Source: Sanguinoderma infundibulare
Lineage: Eukaryota > Basidiomycota > Agaricomycetes > Polyporales > Polyporaceae
NCBI GenBank assembly: GCA_032821775.1
Contig: JAVLRN010000010.1
Coordinates: forward strand, 434,001 to 498,000
Direction: 5' to 3'
Length of the DNA stretch: 64,000 nt
The first letter of the stretch is position 1; each line of letters begins with the position of its first letter. Made by a program: the position numbers and the translations under genes. The notes under the pieces were generated by a model. The model searched no databases, was not told the origin of the DNA, and was given only the letters and a program-made list of their open reading frames with translations. Shown piece by piece: positions 24,093-34,005 of the stretch.

Positions 24093-26369
24093 TCAAGACT
24101 CGGGCGGTACGCAAGCACCCCCATCGCCGTCCATTGGGACTTCTCCAGATAGCTCCACACTCATCCCCCGGGCCTCGTTCTTCTGTTCGCCCTTCGACTC
24201 CTCTGACTGATCGACCACGTCTGACACAGGCCGTTCGACGTCCACAGGACCCACAAAGCCTTCGGACGGGGGGCTGCAGTCAGGAAGCGGCGCCGCCTTG
24301 CCCAGCCTGCCAGCAGACATCCTCGGCGGCGTAGGCGGTCTTGGCCGCTCTCGTCGCTCCCTGCGCCAGCCAGTATGCTCGACCACCTGTCGATTTGCGC
24401 GTCGTCCCGTGCCTCGCGGTGCGGAGTCGACGTGCGAGGTCGAGTCGTCGGAAACGTGGACGCGCACCACCAGGAAGTAACAGGATGGCCCGGCGAGCAC
24501 AAAGCCGAGGGTGAGGGCGACCGTCACCGTCTTCGCGCCAGGCGCGATCAGCGTGACCCGTTTCTCGTCGAGAGCCGTCTTCCAGCCCTTGGACGCCAGA
24601 CGCGAAGGGGAAGACGAAGGATCGCGCCAGTGCATTTTCCAAGAGCTGTTGGGAACAGGTTCCAGGCCGGACAGCATCCGCACGGAGGCCACGATGGTTA
24701 AATCATTGCCGTCACGCAAGACGTGCTGGTACTTGACGGTGATCGCGTGGTCGTCTGCGGAGAGTGTCAGACGATGGGTGGTCGGGCGCTCCTGATTTGG
24801 ACCTCGCAGTTCGGCTGTGTACCCTTCAGATCGCAGCGCGTCTCGATCGCGCCTCGAGAGCACTAGCGTGACCGTCTTGTGCGGTCGGTGAAGCACGGAT
24901 TGCAGGGACCAGTCTGTCCGGTCGGGGTGGGAAAGGTAGACCGTCTTGAGGACTGCCTGCGACCGGCAACGCTCGATGGTTTCTGGGGTGAGGGCGATGA
25001 GCTGGTGTTGGCGTGGTGGGGACTCGGAACAGAGATCCCCGCGGTACAAGAATTCGACACCGGACTCGGACGCGAGGATGAAGCAGACCCGGGCCAGGAT
25101 ATGTCCCTGTTGATTCGCTGGTTGGCATCCGAGGATGGCCAGGTACCAGTCAGACGGCAGACCGCGGTGGTAGTTGACTGCGTTCAGAGGCTGCAGATAG
25201 ACGGAAAGGGGAATGACGAGTGCTTGTGTGCGGATTCCATGCGGGGAGGACGCGTATTCGGTGAAGGAAAGATTGGGCAGCTGGAGCCGATGGAAGACGT
25301 CGTGAGTGACCGCGTTGATGCCTCCGCTACCCTTGAACCTATCGGGAGAGACGGCAAGGAAAGATGTTTCGTGGCGGGGAATGAGTACTCGGTATCCTGA
25401 GCCTCGAGACCCGCGCTCCAGTTCGGCGGTGGCAAAATGTACGGTATTACCAATGTCGAAGGAAGCGTCCGTCCATGCGAAGATGGTCTGATCGGAAATC
25501 CGCCGAATGATCTCCTCCTGCAATCGACGGAAGGCGCCGTCACCTTCACCATACAGAGTCGACATGTTGATGTTGAAGATCCCCAGCAGCGAGTACGCCC
25601 GGTCCTCCACCCTCGTCGTCTCCCGTTTAGAGGCCCATGAGAGCCGCTGGGCGACGCTAAAGTGGTCGAGCGGCGTCTCGTGCAGGAGAGCCTCCGGACT
25701 GATACCAGTGATCTTCTCGATGAGGTCGGCAAGGCCCCGCTTGGAGCCAATTACCTCCCAGTCCCAGGACACGAAGATGACCTCGAAGGGCGCGATGAGC
25801 TCCTGAAGGGTCCATCCGCGCGTAAACCACCGGCTTTGGCGGAAGCGCGAGCCTAACTCCTGATGGCCGCCTCCCGCCGGGACGCCGGCGAGGAAGGCAT
25901 AGCACACGTCGGCACAGGCGTACCACTTGTACATAGAGTTGATCGCCTCGGACAGCTCTGTGCTGCTTGTCTTGTCGATGCAGCAAGAGTCGACCCAGAG
26001 GTAGCGGTAGCCGTTCTTGCGCGCGAGCTCGCACGCGTCGCGCACTTTTGGCGAGAGCCGCGGATCGTCCCAGATAGAATTAAGGATTGGGACGGAGGAA
26101 AGTGAAAGGGGAGTCGTGTCGCGGGCTTTGGACAGAGGCCAGCCAAACCGGGGGAATATGGAGGGGCGAAGTTTAGACCGTGCCGAGGCGGACTTTCTCT
26201 CAGCGATTGAAAGGAGGGGCGGAGCGGTGTTCTTATATGACTTCTGGATCTCAAGGACCTCCTGGTACGTCTGCTCGATGGTGTCCCACGTATGAGATAG
26301 GATGGCATACGTGGTGTGCAAGGGATCCTTGTCGACGAACTGTCCTGTACGGGTATCGAGTAGCCGCAT
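24093..26369 (-). CDS. HET-domain (heterokaryon incompatibility) protein
   Basis: A single-exon frame of 758 codons starting MRLLDTRTGQFVD. The HET domain occupies roughly residues 20-170, with its three blocks in order: YAILSHTW, then ELARKNGYRYLWVDSCCIDK, then a CYAFLAG...RFRQSRWFTRGWTLQELIAP stretch. It continues as in HET-E/HET-D relatives with RLSWASKRETTRVEDRAYSLLGIFNINMSTLYGEGDGAFRRLQEEI. The C-terminal 400 residues have no NACHT or WD repeats and no recognised domain; the tail is Arg/Pro-rich, then acidic. HET proteins trigger cell death on non-self fusion in ascomycetes; in basidiomycetes the role is inferred. Intact and intronless, unlike its neighbours. Confidence 0.9.
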   Translation of the reverse strand: MRLLDTRTGQFVDKDPLHTTYAILSHTWDTIEQTYQEVLEIQKSYKNTAPPLLSIAERKSASARSKLRPSIFPRFGWPLSKARDTTPLSLSSVPILNSIWDDPRLSPKVRDACELARKNGYRYLWVDSCCIDKTSSTELSEAINSMYKWYACADVCYAFLAGVPAGGGHQELGSRFRQSRWFTRGWTLQELIAPFEVIFVSWDWEVIGSKRGLADLIEKITGISPEALLHETPLDHFSVAQRLSWASKRETTRVEDRAYSLLGIFNINMSTLYGEGDGAFRRLQEEIIRRISDQTIFAWTDASFDIGNTVHFATAELERGSRGSGYRVLIPRHETSFLAVSPDRFKGSGGINAVTHDVFHRLQLPNLSFTEYASSPHGIRTQALVIPLSVYLQPLNAVNYHRGLPSDWYLAILGCQPANQQGHILARVCFILASESGVEFLYRGDLCSESPPRQHQLIALTPETIERCRSQAVLKTVYLSHPDRTDWSLQSVLHRPHKTVTLVLSRRDRDALRSEGYTAELRGPNQERPTTHRLTLSADDHAITVKYQHVLRDGNDLTIVASVRMLSGLEPVPNSSWKMHWRDPSSSPSRLASKGWKTALDEKRVTLIAPGAKTVTVALTLGFVLAGPSCYFLVVRVHVSDDSTSHVDSAPRGTGRRANRQVVEHTGWRRERRERPRPPTPPRMSAGRLGKAAPLPDCSPPSEGFVGPVDVERPVSDVVDQSEESKGEQKNEARGMSVELSGEVPMDGDGGACVPPES

Positions 26370-27351
26370 CGCTGTTTTCCCAGCTGTGGAATAGGAACCT
26401 GATCACTTGCGAAGTAAATAAGTAAGTTAGGTCGATTCAGACGCAAACTAACGCTGCGTACAGTGTTACAGTCGGTCGACAGGGAGAATGGGACGTCTGC
26501 GGTGGTAGTTCTCTGCGGCTCACGAGGTTTGGGATATGACGGCGGGAAGGGCGGGCAAGGAGAGGATATGGAGCTCGCGATGGACTGCAGTGTGTTCGTC
26601 CGTTATAAGTATGGCGGCACTGTTTAAGATGTTTGGACTTGGAAAGGCGATGCAGAGCGATGCGGCCGCATACGTCTAACAATATCCTCGTCCGGGCGGA
26701 GCGGCGGACGTTGGACGGTGTTCTGATTGGCTCCTGAAATGTATGTCGACCACTTGAACCGTCCAGCCTGTGCGGTTCCAAGGCGTACGTTGCAGACGTC
26801 CCGAAGCGCAAGTTGTTGCCATCGCGCACAGGAAAGCACATCTGCAGCATGCACCACTCCGAGAGGCTCTTGGGACCGGCTGCGGATTGGAGGGGGATCG
26901 GGTCGGCAAGGTCCACGTGGGAGGGGGTCTACCTGGGCTGACTCAGCCCAGGTAGACGGTCTGAGAGCGCCGCGAAGGGAGTGGGAGGCGAGTCGTGTCC
27001 TTGGGGCTGGGAAGGGGAAGATGGCGGTTGCCGTGCGCGTCGATTGTTTGACTGTGTCAACTGTCGACGACTGTCCATTGTCGACCTTCCCACGACTTGC
27101 CAACTTTCCCAAGACCTGAGGCACGCAATGTGATTGGACGACACGCTGTCACGAACGCGTTCAATCACCTGATTTAGCACTCTCATGGTACTAGCTCCAA
27201 TTCTACGTTCACCCGGAATTCAAGAACAAGGCGAGCCGCGAGGGAGGGTGAGATTGAGCCTGAGGAGGCAGAAAATGGGTCGGAACACACACATGAATGA
27301 CCTGATGAGTGCAGCGCTCGGAATTTGAGTATGTACAAATAGTTTTCGTAC
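26370..27351. other. Upstream region of HET gene
   Basis: About 1 kb with no recognised gene; contains a perfect long palindrome at 26927-26957 (listed separately). Probably carries the HET promoter on its left side. Confidence 0.45.
26927..26957. repeat. 31-nt perfect palindrome
   Basis: Two 15-nt arms (gtctacctgggctga and its exact reverse complement) separated by one base. It lies about 560 bases upstream of the HET start. It could be a hairpin or a dimeric-protein site; function unknown. Confidence 0.7.
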
Positions 27352-28560
27352 TTAGTTCTTGTCAACACACTTTCTATACATCCTCCCAACAGGCGCACAC
27401 GAAATCCGTATGGCGCGGGTCTCGAGCATCGCAAGACCTATGCCAAGAATCGCGCCTTGCAGAGTGGAGCAGTGGAACAGCGAATAGTCGACCTCGAGCG
27501 AACCGGCGAGGTTCTTATTGATTGGGTTGGTGGGATCGCCACACACAAAACAGAATATCCTTGAGCATTGAGCGCAAGTACGGGGCACAATGGATTCTAG
27601 ATGCTTGATGTACTGGGCGAATGTTGGCTAATGCGCCTCAGAGCTGTGCCAAACCGTGAGTGGGATACATTACTCACAAAGAGAGCGTAGAAGTCGCTCT
27701 TTTTTCTCTGAATGACTTCGCCACACCCGTGTGGACATCGACAATCGCCGTCGCTCAGCTGCTGGCAGAGTTCGAACAGGAAGTTTTGCTCGCCGCCTTC
27801 GGGGCAGCCCTTCATCCACTGGCCCTGCGTCATGAGCGGGACCTTCTCGCTGAGTCGCGACGACCATCTCGGGCTCCTCCTCCACTTCGATGACTTCCCC
27901 CCACCAATCCTTGGAGAAGAAGATGCCTGCATACAACATGGGCATCGGGACCTCGAGAGTCGCCAGGAGTCGCTGCACGCGGAGGGGCGTGCGAAAGTCT
28001 ACTGTCGACTTTGTCGACTAGTCGCCCGGTCCTGGCGACCTGCCGACTCATGTCGACCGGCACAACACTGCGCAAACGTAAGGATTCCCGGACCGTGCCC
28101 ATTCGAAGTCTATGCCACTCACCCAAAACAATGCAACAGAACAAGCCTTTCATATCCTTCACCCCACAACTCGGAGACAGAAGCGCCTATATGGAGTCGT
28201 CAGGCGAGTGGAGAATGACGGAATAGACGCTTCGAGGCAATCCGCCCAGGTAGAGCCGGTAAGAGTAGAGTACCGCCAAAGGTAATGGTTCAGCAACCGG
28301 TTGACCGTGGAGTTGCCCACGTCAACGATAATGTCGCTCGTGGTGATCGTTGCCTCGCAAAGCACGCATGCGTACGCTGTACGAGCCCACTACCATTGTT
28401 GACAAAGCCAGGGGTTTCTTGTGAATTGGCCGTGGTTGAAGATGATGCGGTCGGCGTAGCCGCAGTTGAAGATCGCGCAACGGAGGCTGTCGCCGATACC
28501 GCAGTGGCGTTTTCAGCTGCAGCATTCCACGCTAACAAGCATGATGGACACAAGTAAAAA
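27352..28560 (-). pseudogene. Broken IBR/RBR-like zinc-finger (E3-ligase-like) gene
   Basis: Read leftwards, blocks of clear coding character appear. CAIFNCGYADRIIFNHGQF...NPWLCQQW is interrupted by an in-frame TAG, then AYACVLCEATITTSDIIVD follows. RLLATLEVPMPMLYAGIFFSKDWW and GEVIEVEEEPEM come next. A change of frame near 27855 gives QGQWMKGCPEGGEQNFLFEL and CRCPHGCGEVIQRKKSDFY. A normal intron (GTGAGT...TTAG) leads to QYIKHLESIVPRTCAQCSRI followed by FCFVCGDPTNP. The Cys pattern of the last exons resembles the IBR part of RING-between-RING proteins. The stop and the frameshift mark it as a pseudogene unless they are sequence errors. Ubiquitin-ligase function is only suggested by the Cys pattern. 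Confidence 0.42.
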
Positions 28561-29192
28561 GCGCATCGTGGTACCCACCAACTCCAAGGAAACGCGTGAA
28601 ACCAACGAGCGGAGCCGTTCGACGCGAGTGTACTGGGGGCGCACACGACGACACTTAGAATCATGAGCTTATGAAGGGAAAATGCCAACTGTTCCTCACC
28701 ATGTGTCCGTGTGGCGAAGCGATGTCCATAAGGGTACGGTGCTCTGAGCCTCTTCCGGCCACCGACTATGATGGGGGTTCAAGTGAATCTTCATCGGCTT
28801 GTAATGAGACCGATTACACTTAACACTTTTGCGACTTCAGAGTTTCTGTTCAACGTCAATACATTCTCAACACATGTTTATGGTCAGTTCGACGGGATTC
28901 TGAGGTCCGGTAAACTTTCGCAATAAGGTAGAAAAGAAGCATCTCAGTAATGATGAGATACATCTGTACGAGTCAGGTCATGTGCGTCCCGCTATCCAAG
29001 CTGAACAGATACTGGCAAATGTCAGCTGTACGTATACGGCATAGGAGGAATTTCGAATTTCGAGAATCAACGACAGGATTCCGTGCAGATGTGGCCACGG
29101 CAAGGCAATGAATGGAGGGATAGGACCGTCGGTACCGGTGGGACGTTGATCGACGGACTTGTGCCCCGTCATGAAGGGTAACCAGCATGGGG
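28561..29192. other. Flank between zinc-finger relic and retrotransposon
   Basis: No gene recognised. The five bases next to the left LTR (29188-29192) are tgggg, one half of an imperfect target-site duplication. Confidence 0.5.
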
Positions 29193-29533
29193 TGTGGAAG
29201 GTCTGATGCGAGCGGGAGCGAGCAGCTCAGTCAGGGAACAAAAGACTGTATTTAGGCGTGTAAATACCTGATGCGAGCGGGAGCGAGCAGCTAGTACATC
29301 AAGACAGCGTGAGTACGAACGTAAGTACATAAAGATCGTGGGGAGCGCACCTCAGTCAGGGAACAAAAGACTGAGGTGCTCCGGGTGCGGGAGAGCGACT
29401 ATATGAGTAACGACCGGGTGCGGAGGCGGGAGGTACAGTAATGGGAATGGCGCATCAATGTATACTAATAGAGTATAGTAAAGGTCCGAAAGTGTCAGTA
29501 CACGTCGGGGACGTCAGCGCTTGTAATCTAACA
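29193..29533 (-). repeat. Left LTR (3' LTR of the Copia element)
   Basis: 341 bp, TG...CA ends. It differs from the other LTR by three substitutions, all transitions, and a 3-nt insertion (gta after gagcagcta). Two internal motifs are each present twice: ctgatgcgagcgggagcgag and agtcagggaacaaaagactg. Confidence 0.95.
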
Positions 29534-29542
29534 CTCCCCCTC
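29534..29542 (-). other. Polypurine tract
   Basis: Reads gagggggag on the element strand immediately before the 3' LTR; primes plus-strand DNA synthesis in LTR elements. It overlaps the end of the pol frame. Confidence 0.8.
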
Positions 29543-30355
29543 AAGGCTGACGGAGCCCGAGGAGGTGCGACAGGGCTTGGACCTTCGCGCGGGGTAGCGC
29601 CTTCGTGAGGAGGTCGGTGGCCATGTCGTTGGTGGGGCACCAGCGGGGTTCGAGAATCTTCCTGTTGACAAGCTCGTGGATGTGATGGAAATGAATATCA
29701 ATGTGTTTTGTGCGGGCGTGGAAGACGTCGGCATTCTTGATGACATCGAGGGTGCTCCAATTGTCGCAGAGGAGTGGCATAGGAGATGATAGGGGTGCTG
29801 TAAGTTCCGAGAGGAGACTGCGGAGCCAACGGCCTCACGCGCGGCCTCGGAAGCGGCAATGTATTCAGCTTCAGGGGTGGAGAGTGCGAGAATAGGCTGT
29901 TTGGAAGAATGCCAACTGATGGCACCGCCGTGGAACAGGAAGGTGTATCCGGTAATTGAGTGCCGGTGTGCCTGAGAGGCAAAGTCGGCGTCGGAGTAGC
30001 CAAGTAGGCCGTCAGGCGTCAAACCGAAGGAGAGGACGTGATCGCGGGTCCCTTTGAGGTAGCGCAGTACACGCTTCGCAGCTTCCCAGTGTAGTGGAGC
30101 GGGGTCGGCCATGAAGCGGGCAAGAGTTGATACGGCGAAGGCAACATCGGGATGTGTGCCGGTTGCTGCGTACATGAGGGAGCCCACGAGTTGGGCGTAA
30201 GGGATGGGTCGCATTTCTTCACAAATTGCGTCATCAAGCGTAAAATCGAAGAGGTTGCTATGGGGGTTGAGCGGAACAGAGAGCGTGTGTGCGTTGGAGA
30301 GGCTGAAGCGTGCGAGCATGGTGTCAATGTATGCCACCTGAGAGAGGGAGATGAT
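29541..30355 (-). pseudogene. Copia pol 3' part: end of RT and RNase H, frameshifted
   Basis: This continues the gag-pol frame after the TGA at 30356: IISLSQVAYIDTMLARF, PYAQLVGSLMYAATGTHPD and HWEAAKRVLRYLKGTRD. It then enters RNase H with GYSDADFASQ...SITGYTFLFHGGAISW and STPEAEYIAASEAAREAV. Right after this the frame shifts by one base (near 29832). The other frame carries LRSLLSELTAPL, CDNWSTLDVIKNADVFHART, KHIDIHFHHIHELVNR and DLLTKALPRAK to a stop at 29541. A single lost base in GCCGTtTGG-type sequence explains the shift. Confidence 0.9.
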
Positions 30356-33300
30356 TCATGCAGTATGATCGCGACGAATCTCGAAGCCGAGGAGCCAGTG
30401 GGCTTCTCCGAGGTTGACAATCTCATAGCGAGCACGGAGTTGATCCTTCAGTGCGTGTAGGAGTCGAGTGCCATTTATCACAAGGATACAGTCATCAACG
30501 TGAATCACAATGATGATCACGGTGCCATGCTGTAGGTAGAAGAAGACACCCGGATCATGCATGCTGCGCTCGAGACCTAGATCGTCCATTAGGGTGCAAA
30601 CCTTCCAATACCATTGGAGGCCGGCCTGTTTGAGGCCGTAAAGCGCCTTTTTGAGACGCCAGATGAGGTGCGTCGAGCCCGGGACCTCAAATCCGAGTGG
30701 CTGGCGCATGTAGATAGTCTCGTCGAGGTCACCATTTAGGTACGCATTTTTGAAATCAATCTGATGGATCTCCCAGTCGTTTGCGGTTGCTAGGGCGAGA
30801 ACGAGACGGAAAGATGATGGCCGGGCAGTTGGGGAGGCAGTCTTGTCGAAGTCGAGGCTGGGAACCTGGGCAAACCCTTGCACGCAAAGCCGCGCCTTGA
30901 GCTTGGTGACCATGTTATGCTTGTCACGCTTCTTCCGAAGAGCCCAAATGCAGCCGATGATGTTTGCTCCCGGCGGTGCCTCGATCAGCTCGTAAGTCTC
31001 CATCTTCTTGATCCGGTCGAGTTCATCCGCCATTGCTTCTCTCCACTTCTCCCATTCCGGTCCTGCCATTGCGTCGTGGTAAGTAGGTTCATCGTCCGAG
31101 TTCATGGCGGCTAGCGTGAGGACGGTCGCGCTCAGGCAAGCGCCGGCGTCAACAGTCGACTCGTCGGCGTAGCTGCCCGGGGGCTTGGTTCCTTCCTCTC
31201 TGCCACCACTCTCCCCCTGCTCCTTCCCCTCGAGCTCTCTCTGGCCCTTGGAGGGCGCTGCAACATGTGCCGAGTCACCTAGGATTGACTTCGGGATGCG
31301 CTGCGTGCCCCTCCCACCTGTGGTACCAATTCTGGCCTGCAAGTCACGGATCCAGCCAGCTGGCTTGCGGACTCGCTTCGGACGGCCGGTCTGCTCAGCG
31401 GTCTCCGGTGACGGCTCTGGGACAACGCTTGGCGACTTCGGCGGCTCGTTCGACGGCTCGGATGGTGAGGAGGGGTTGGGAGGAGATGCGGGAGGTGAGG
31501 TGGAAGGCGGGTTATGGTGTGGCATGGCCACATCATGACTTGCTTGTGGTGTGGCGTGGCCCGGGGGAAGGGTGGATGTTGAGGGGTTCGGAGGAGGAGC
31601 AGACGTGCTCGGGGCGCCACTAGGTGAGTCCTCCCCCTCGACCTGAGCGCGGACGGTGACGGTCGTGCCGCCATCTGGCTCGAAGTCAATGTTCCACTCG
31701 GTGGAGACGATCTGCTGCCCAGGGGCTCGCTCCGGCCAGTAGATCTTGTGCCCTTTACTGTCTGGAGCAAATCCCACCCACCGGCCGCGTTTGGACTTCG
31801 GGTTGAGCTTACCGACATTTTCCTGCAGGACCCAAACATATGCGCCGAAGCGCGGCAGGCCGGACAGGTCTGGCTTCTCGCCGGTCGCTTTTTCGTGCGG
31901 CATGGAGCCAGGCGTGTTCTTGGTCATCATGCGGTTGCGCAGCCAGGTGGAGTGGAGGACCGCCTTGCCCCAGAGGAATTTCAGGAGGCAGGCGTCGAAC
32001 AGGAGGGCACAGGCGTGCTCGACCATCGTCCGGTTGAGTCGTTCCGCCTTGCCGTTCTGTTGCGGCGAGTTGTGGATGGTGAGGCGGCAGGCTGTCCCCT
32101 CGGATTTGAGATGTGCAGTGAACTCGTGGCCGGTGTACTCGCTGCCGCGGTCGCTCTGCAGCATCTCGACTGAGGTGGCACCGCGGTGCACCTTCGCCCA
32201 CGTTTCGTACGACCTATAGCGGTCGAGCGCGTCACTCTTGTTGCGCATAAGAGTGACGACAGCCTTGTCCGAGTGGTCGTCGAGAAAGGTGATAAAATAG
32301 TCCTTTCCATCCCAGGTGCGTACCTGAGCCTTCCCCCAGACATCCGAGTGAACACGCTGACCATAGCGTGTCGACGGCGGGCTCGCGCGTTCCTTCGGGA
32401 ATGGGATGCGGGTCTGCTTCGCTTGTTTACAGACTTCACAAAACCGCACCTCTGCGGTCGCATCGAGCTTGATGCCAGTCACGACGCTGTCGTCGATCAT
32501 CTTGCGCAGCGTCGGAGGGTATACGTGCCCCATCCGATGGTGGAACTCCAGGTCCGACAGTGTCGCAGTGGCTGTTTCGGATGCCTGCGGGGCTGTGGTG
32601 GGTTTGATGCCGTGGAGGGGGTAGAGCCCTTTGCGCTCAGGGATTGGCTGGAGGCAATTTCCGGCAGGGGTGGTGATGAGACAGCCGTCCGGGGAGAAAT
32701 GGACGTGGTAGCCAGAGTTTACAAGGCAGCTAATGGAGATGAGGGCGACAGGCATGGAGGGGGCGTAAAGTACACCACGAAGAGTAAATTCGTTGTGCTG
32801 TTGTGTAGTACTGTTGGTTTGAGCAATACGAACGTCCCCCTCTCCAGTTGTGTGAAATGTGCGGCCGTCTGCTGATTGGATGGGGATGGGGGCGATTTCT
32901 TGGAAAGTCACGAAGTTATCATGGCAGGGATCGAAATGGCGAGATGCGCCGGAATCCGCGAGGCGGGTGAAGCGATTGATGAGCAGGCAGTGCGTCAAAA
33001 CGTTTGAGAAGTCAGTCGAGATGGTGCAGGCTGATGCCCCCCAAAACGAGTACGCGTGAAGGGTATCATTGTCCGACGCACCCGCTACATTGCCTTGTGC
33101 TACATTCGCGTTCTCCCCCTGTCGCCTGTTGAACGCGCCTCCGCCCGTGCTCTTCCCTTTCCCCTTCTTCCGTCGCCTTGGCCCCTGGCCCTCGCTTCCT
33201 CCACCCTTGCTCCAGCATTGCGCCTTGGTGTGTCCTTCCTTGTTGCAGTTGAAACATTTGATGCCGCCGCGTGCCGCCATAGCGGTGACATTCGAGGAGT

Positions 33301-33979
33301 CGGCGTCCATTGCATGCTCGTCCCGAGCAATCTCTGAGATGCTCTGAAGGAGGTCGTTGGGAGTGAGGATGTTGCCGGCTGTGCGTGCAGTGACCTGGAG
33401 GGCACGGATGGCGGGGCGGTAGTTGGTTGGGAGGAGGGAGAGAATGTACACCTTGTATTGGTCGTCCGAGAGCACACCGCCGGCCGTTGTGTACTCAGCA
33501 TGGAGGCGCGCGAGTTCTGTGAGGAGCGGGCGGGGGTCAACTCCTTCCTCGCAGCGGAGTTGCTGCATGTGGGTAAGGATGCCGACCTGGACGAAGTCGC
33601 CTTGGTTGTCATATTTCGAGGTGACGACTAGCCAGGCTTCATCAGCGCGCGTCTTGGTCACAATGTCCAGTTTGAGGGACTTGGGGACCGTCTGGAGAAG
33701 GAGGGTCTTGATTGTTGCGTGATTGCCGAGCCATTTGTTGAGTGCGGTCTTGTACTGCTCGTCAGCGTCGGAATCGACACCGGGCACCATGGGCGCAACA
33801 GGTTGGCGCTTCCGGCCCTCGAGGTATCGCCGGAGGCTCTTCGATTGGATGACGGTGAGAAACTGGGCCTTATAAAGGACCCAATTCGAACCGTCCTCCT
33901 TGAGAACGGGGATCTTGACCGTTGAGGTGGATTCCAGCTGGGAGGAGGGGTCGGGGGTGATCCGGTGGATGTCAGCCAT
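30356..33979 (-). CDS. Copia Gag-Pol polyprotein (gag, protease, integrase, RT)
   Basis: 1207 codons from ATG 33979, which lies 27 bases after the 5' LTR. A gag domain occupies about residues 20-230. The zinc knuckle CFNCNKEGHTKAQC lies near 245 and the aspartic protease active site LADSGASRH near 345. A pre-integrase HHRMGH motif follows near 480. The integrase core runs from HSDVWGKAQV (D) through LQSDRGSEY (D) to SPQQNGKAERLNRT (E), all catalytic residues present. A long Pro/Ser-rich spacer leads to RT with LKARLCVQGFAQ, IDFKNAYLNGDLDE and the catalytic IHVDDCIL near 1165. The frame ends at a TGA where relatives have an arginine-type codon (RRDHTA-stop-IISLSQ), then continues in the same frame. 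Confidence 0.95.
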   Translation of the reverse strand: MADIHRITPDPSSQLESTSTVKIPVLKEDGSNWVLYKAQFLTVIQSKSLRRYLEGRKRQPVAPMVPGVDSDADEQYKTALNKWLGNHATIKTLLLQTVPKSLKLDIVTKTRADEAWLVVTSKYDNQGDFVQVGILTHMQQLRCEEGVDPRPLLTELARLHAEYTTAGGVLSDDQYKVYILSLLPTNYRPAIRALQVTARTAGNILTPNDLLQSISEIARDEHAMDADSSNVTAMAARGGIKCFNCNKEGHTKAQCWSKGGGSEGQGPRRRKKGKGKSTGGGAFNRRQGENANVAQGNVAGASDNDTLHAYSFWGASACTISTDFSNVLTHCLLINRFTRLADSGASRHFDPCHDNFVTFQEIAPIPIQSADGRTFHTTGEGDVRIAQTNSTTQQHNEFTLRGVLYAPSMPVALISISCLVNSGYHVHFSPDGCLITTPAGNCLQPIPERKGLYPLHGIKPTTAPQASETATATLSDLEFHHRMGHVYPPTLRKMIDDSVVTGIKLDATAEVRFCEVCKQAKQTRIPFPKERASPPSTRYGQRVHSDVWGKAQVRTWDGKDYFITFLDDHSDKAVVTLMRNKSDALDRYRSYETWAKVHRGATSVEMLQSDRGSEYTGHEFTAHLKSEGTACRLTIHNSPQQNGKAERLNRTMVEHACALLFDACLLKFLWGKAVLHSTWLRNRMMTKNTPGSMPHEKATGEKPDLSGLPRFGAYVWVLQENVGKLNPKSKRGRWVGFAPDSKGHKIYWPERAPGQQIVSTEWNIDFEPDGGTTVTVRAQVEGEDSPSGAPSTSAPPPNPSTSTLPPGHATPQASHDVAMPHHNPPSTSPPASPPNPSSPSEPSNEPPKSPSVVPEPSPETAEQTGRPKRVRKPAGWIRDLQARIGTTGGRGTQRIPKSILGDSAHVAAPSKGQRELEGKEQGESGGREEGTKPPGSYADESTVDAGACLSATVLTLAAMNSDDEPTYHDAMAGPEWEKWREAMADELDRIKKMETYELIEAPPGANIIGCIWALRKKRDKHNMVTKLKARLCVQGFAQVPSLDFDKTASPTARPSSFRLVLALATANDWEIHQIDFKNAYLNGDLDETIYMRQPLGFEVPGSTHLIWRLKKALYGLKQAGLQWYWKVCTLMDDLGLERSMHDPGVFFYLQHGTVIIIVIHVDDCILVINGTRLLHALKDQLRARYEIVNLGEAHWLLGFEIRRDHTA

Positions 33980-33994
33980 GGCTGGGAGCAGCAG

Positions 33995-34005
33995 GGCTCA
34001 TAACC
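33995..34005 (-). other. Primer-binding site, half-tRNA type
   Basis: On the plus strand the bases ggctcataacc directly abut the 5' LTR. They match the anticodon-loop region of methionine tRNA (CAT anticodon). The element strand therefore reads ggttatgagcc, the complement. Copia-group elements are known to prime from an internal fragment of initiator tRNA-Met rather than from a tRNA 3' end; this fits. Confidence 0.75.

Noticed and set aside
31279..32463. Additional open frames on both strands inside the Copia element
   Set aside because: They overlap integrase and the Pro/Ser spacer out of frame.
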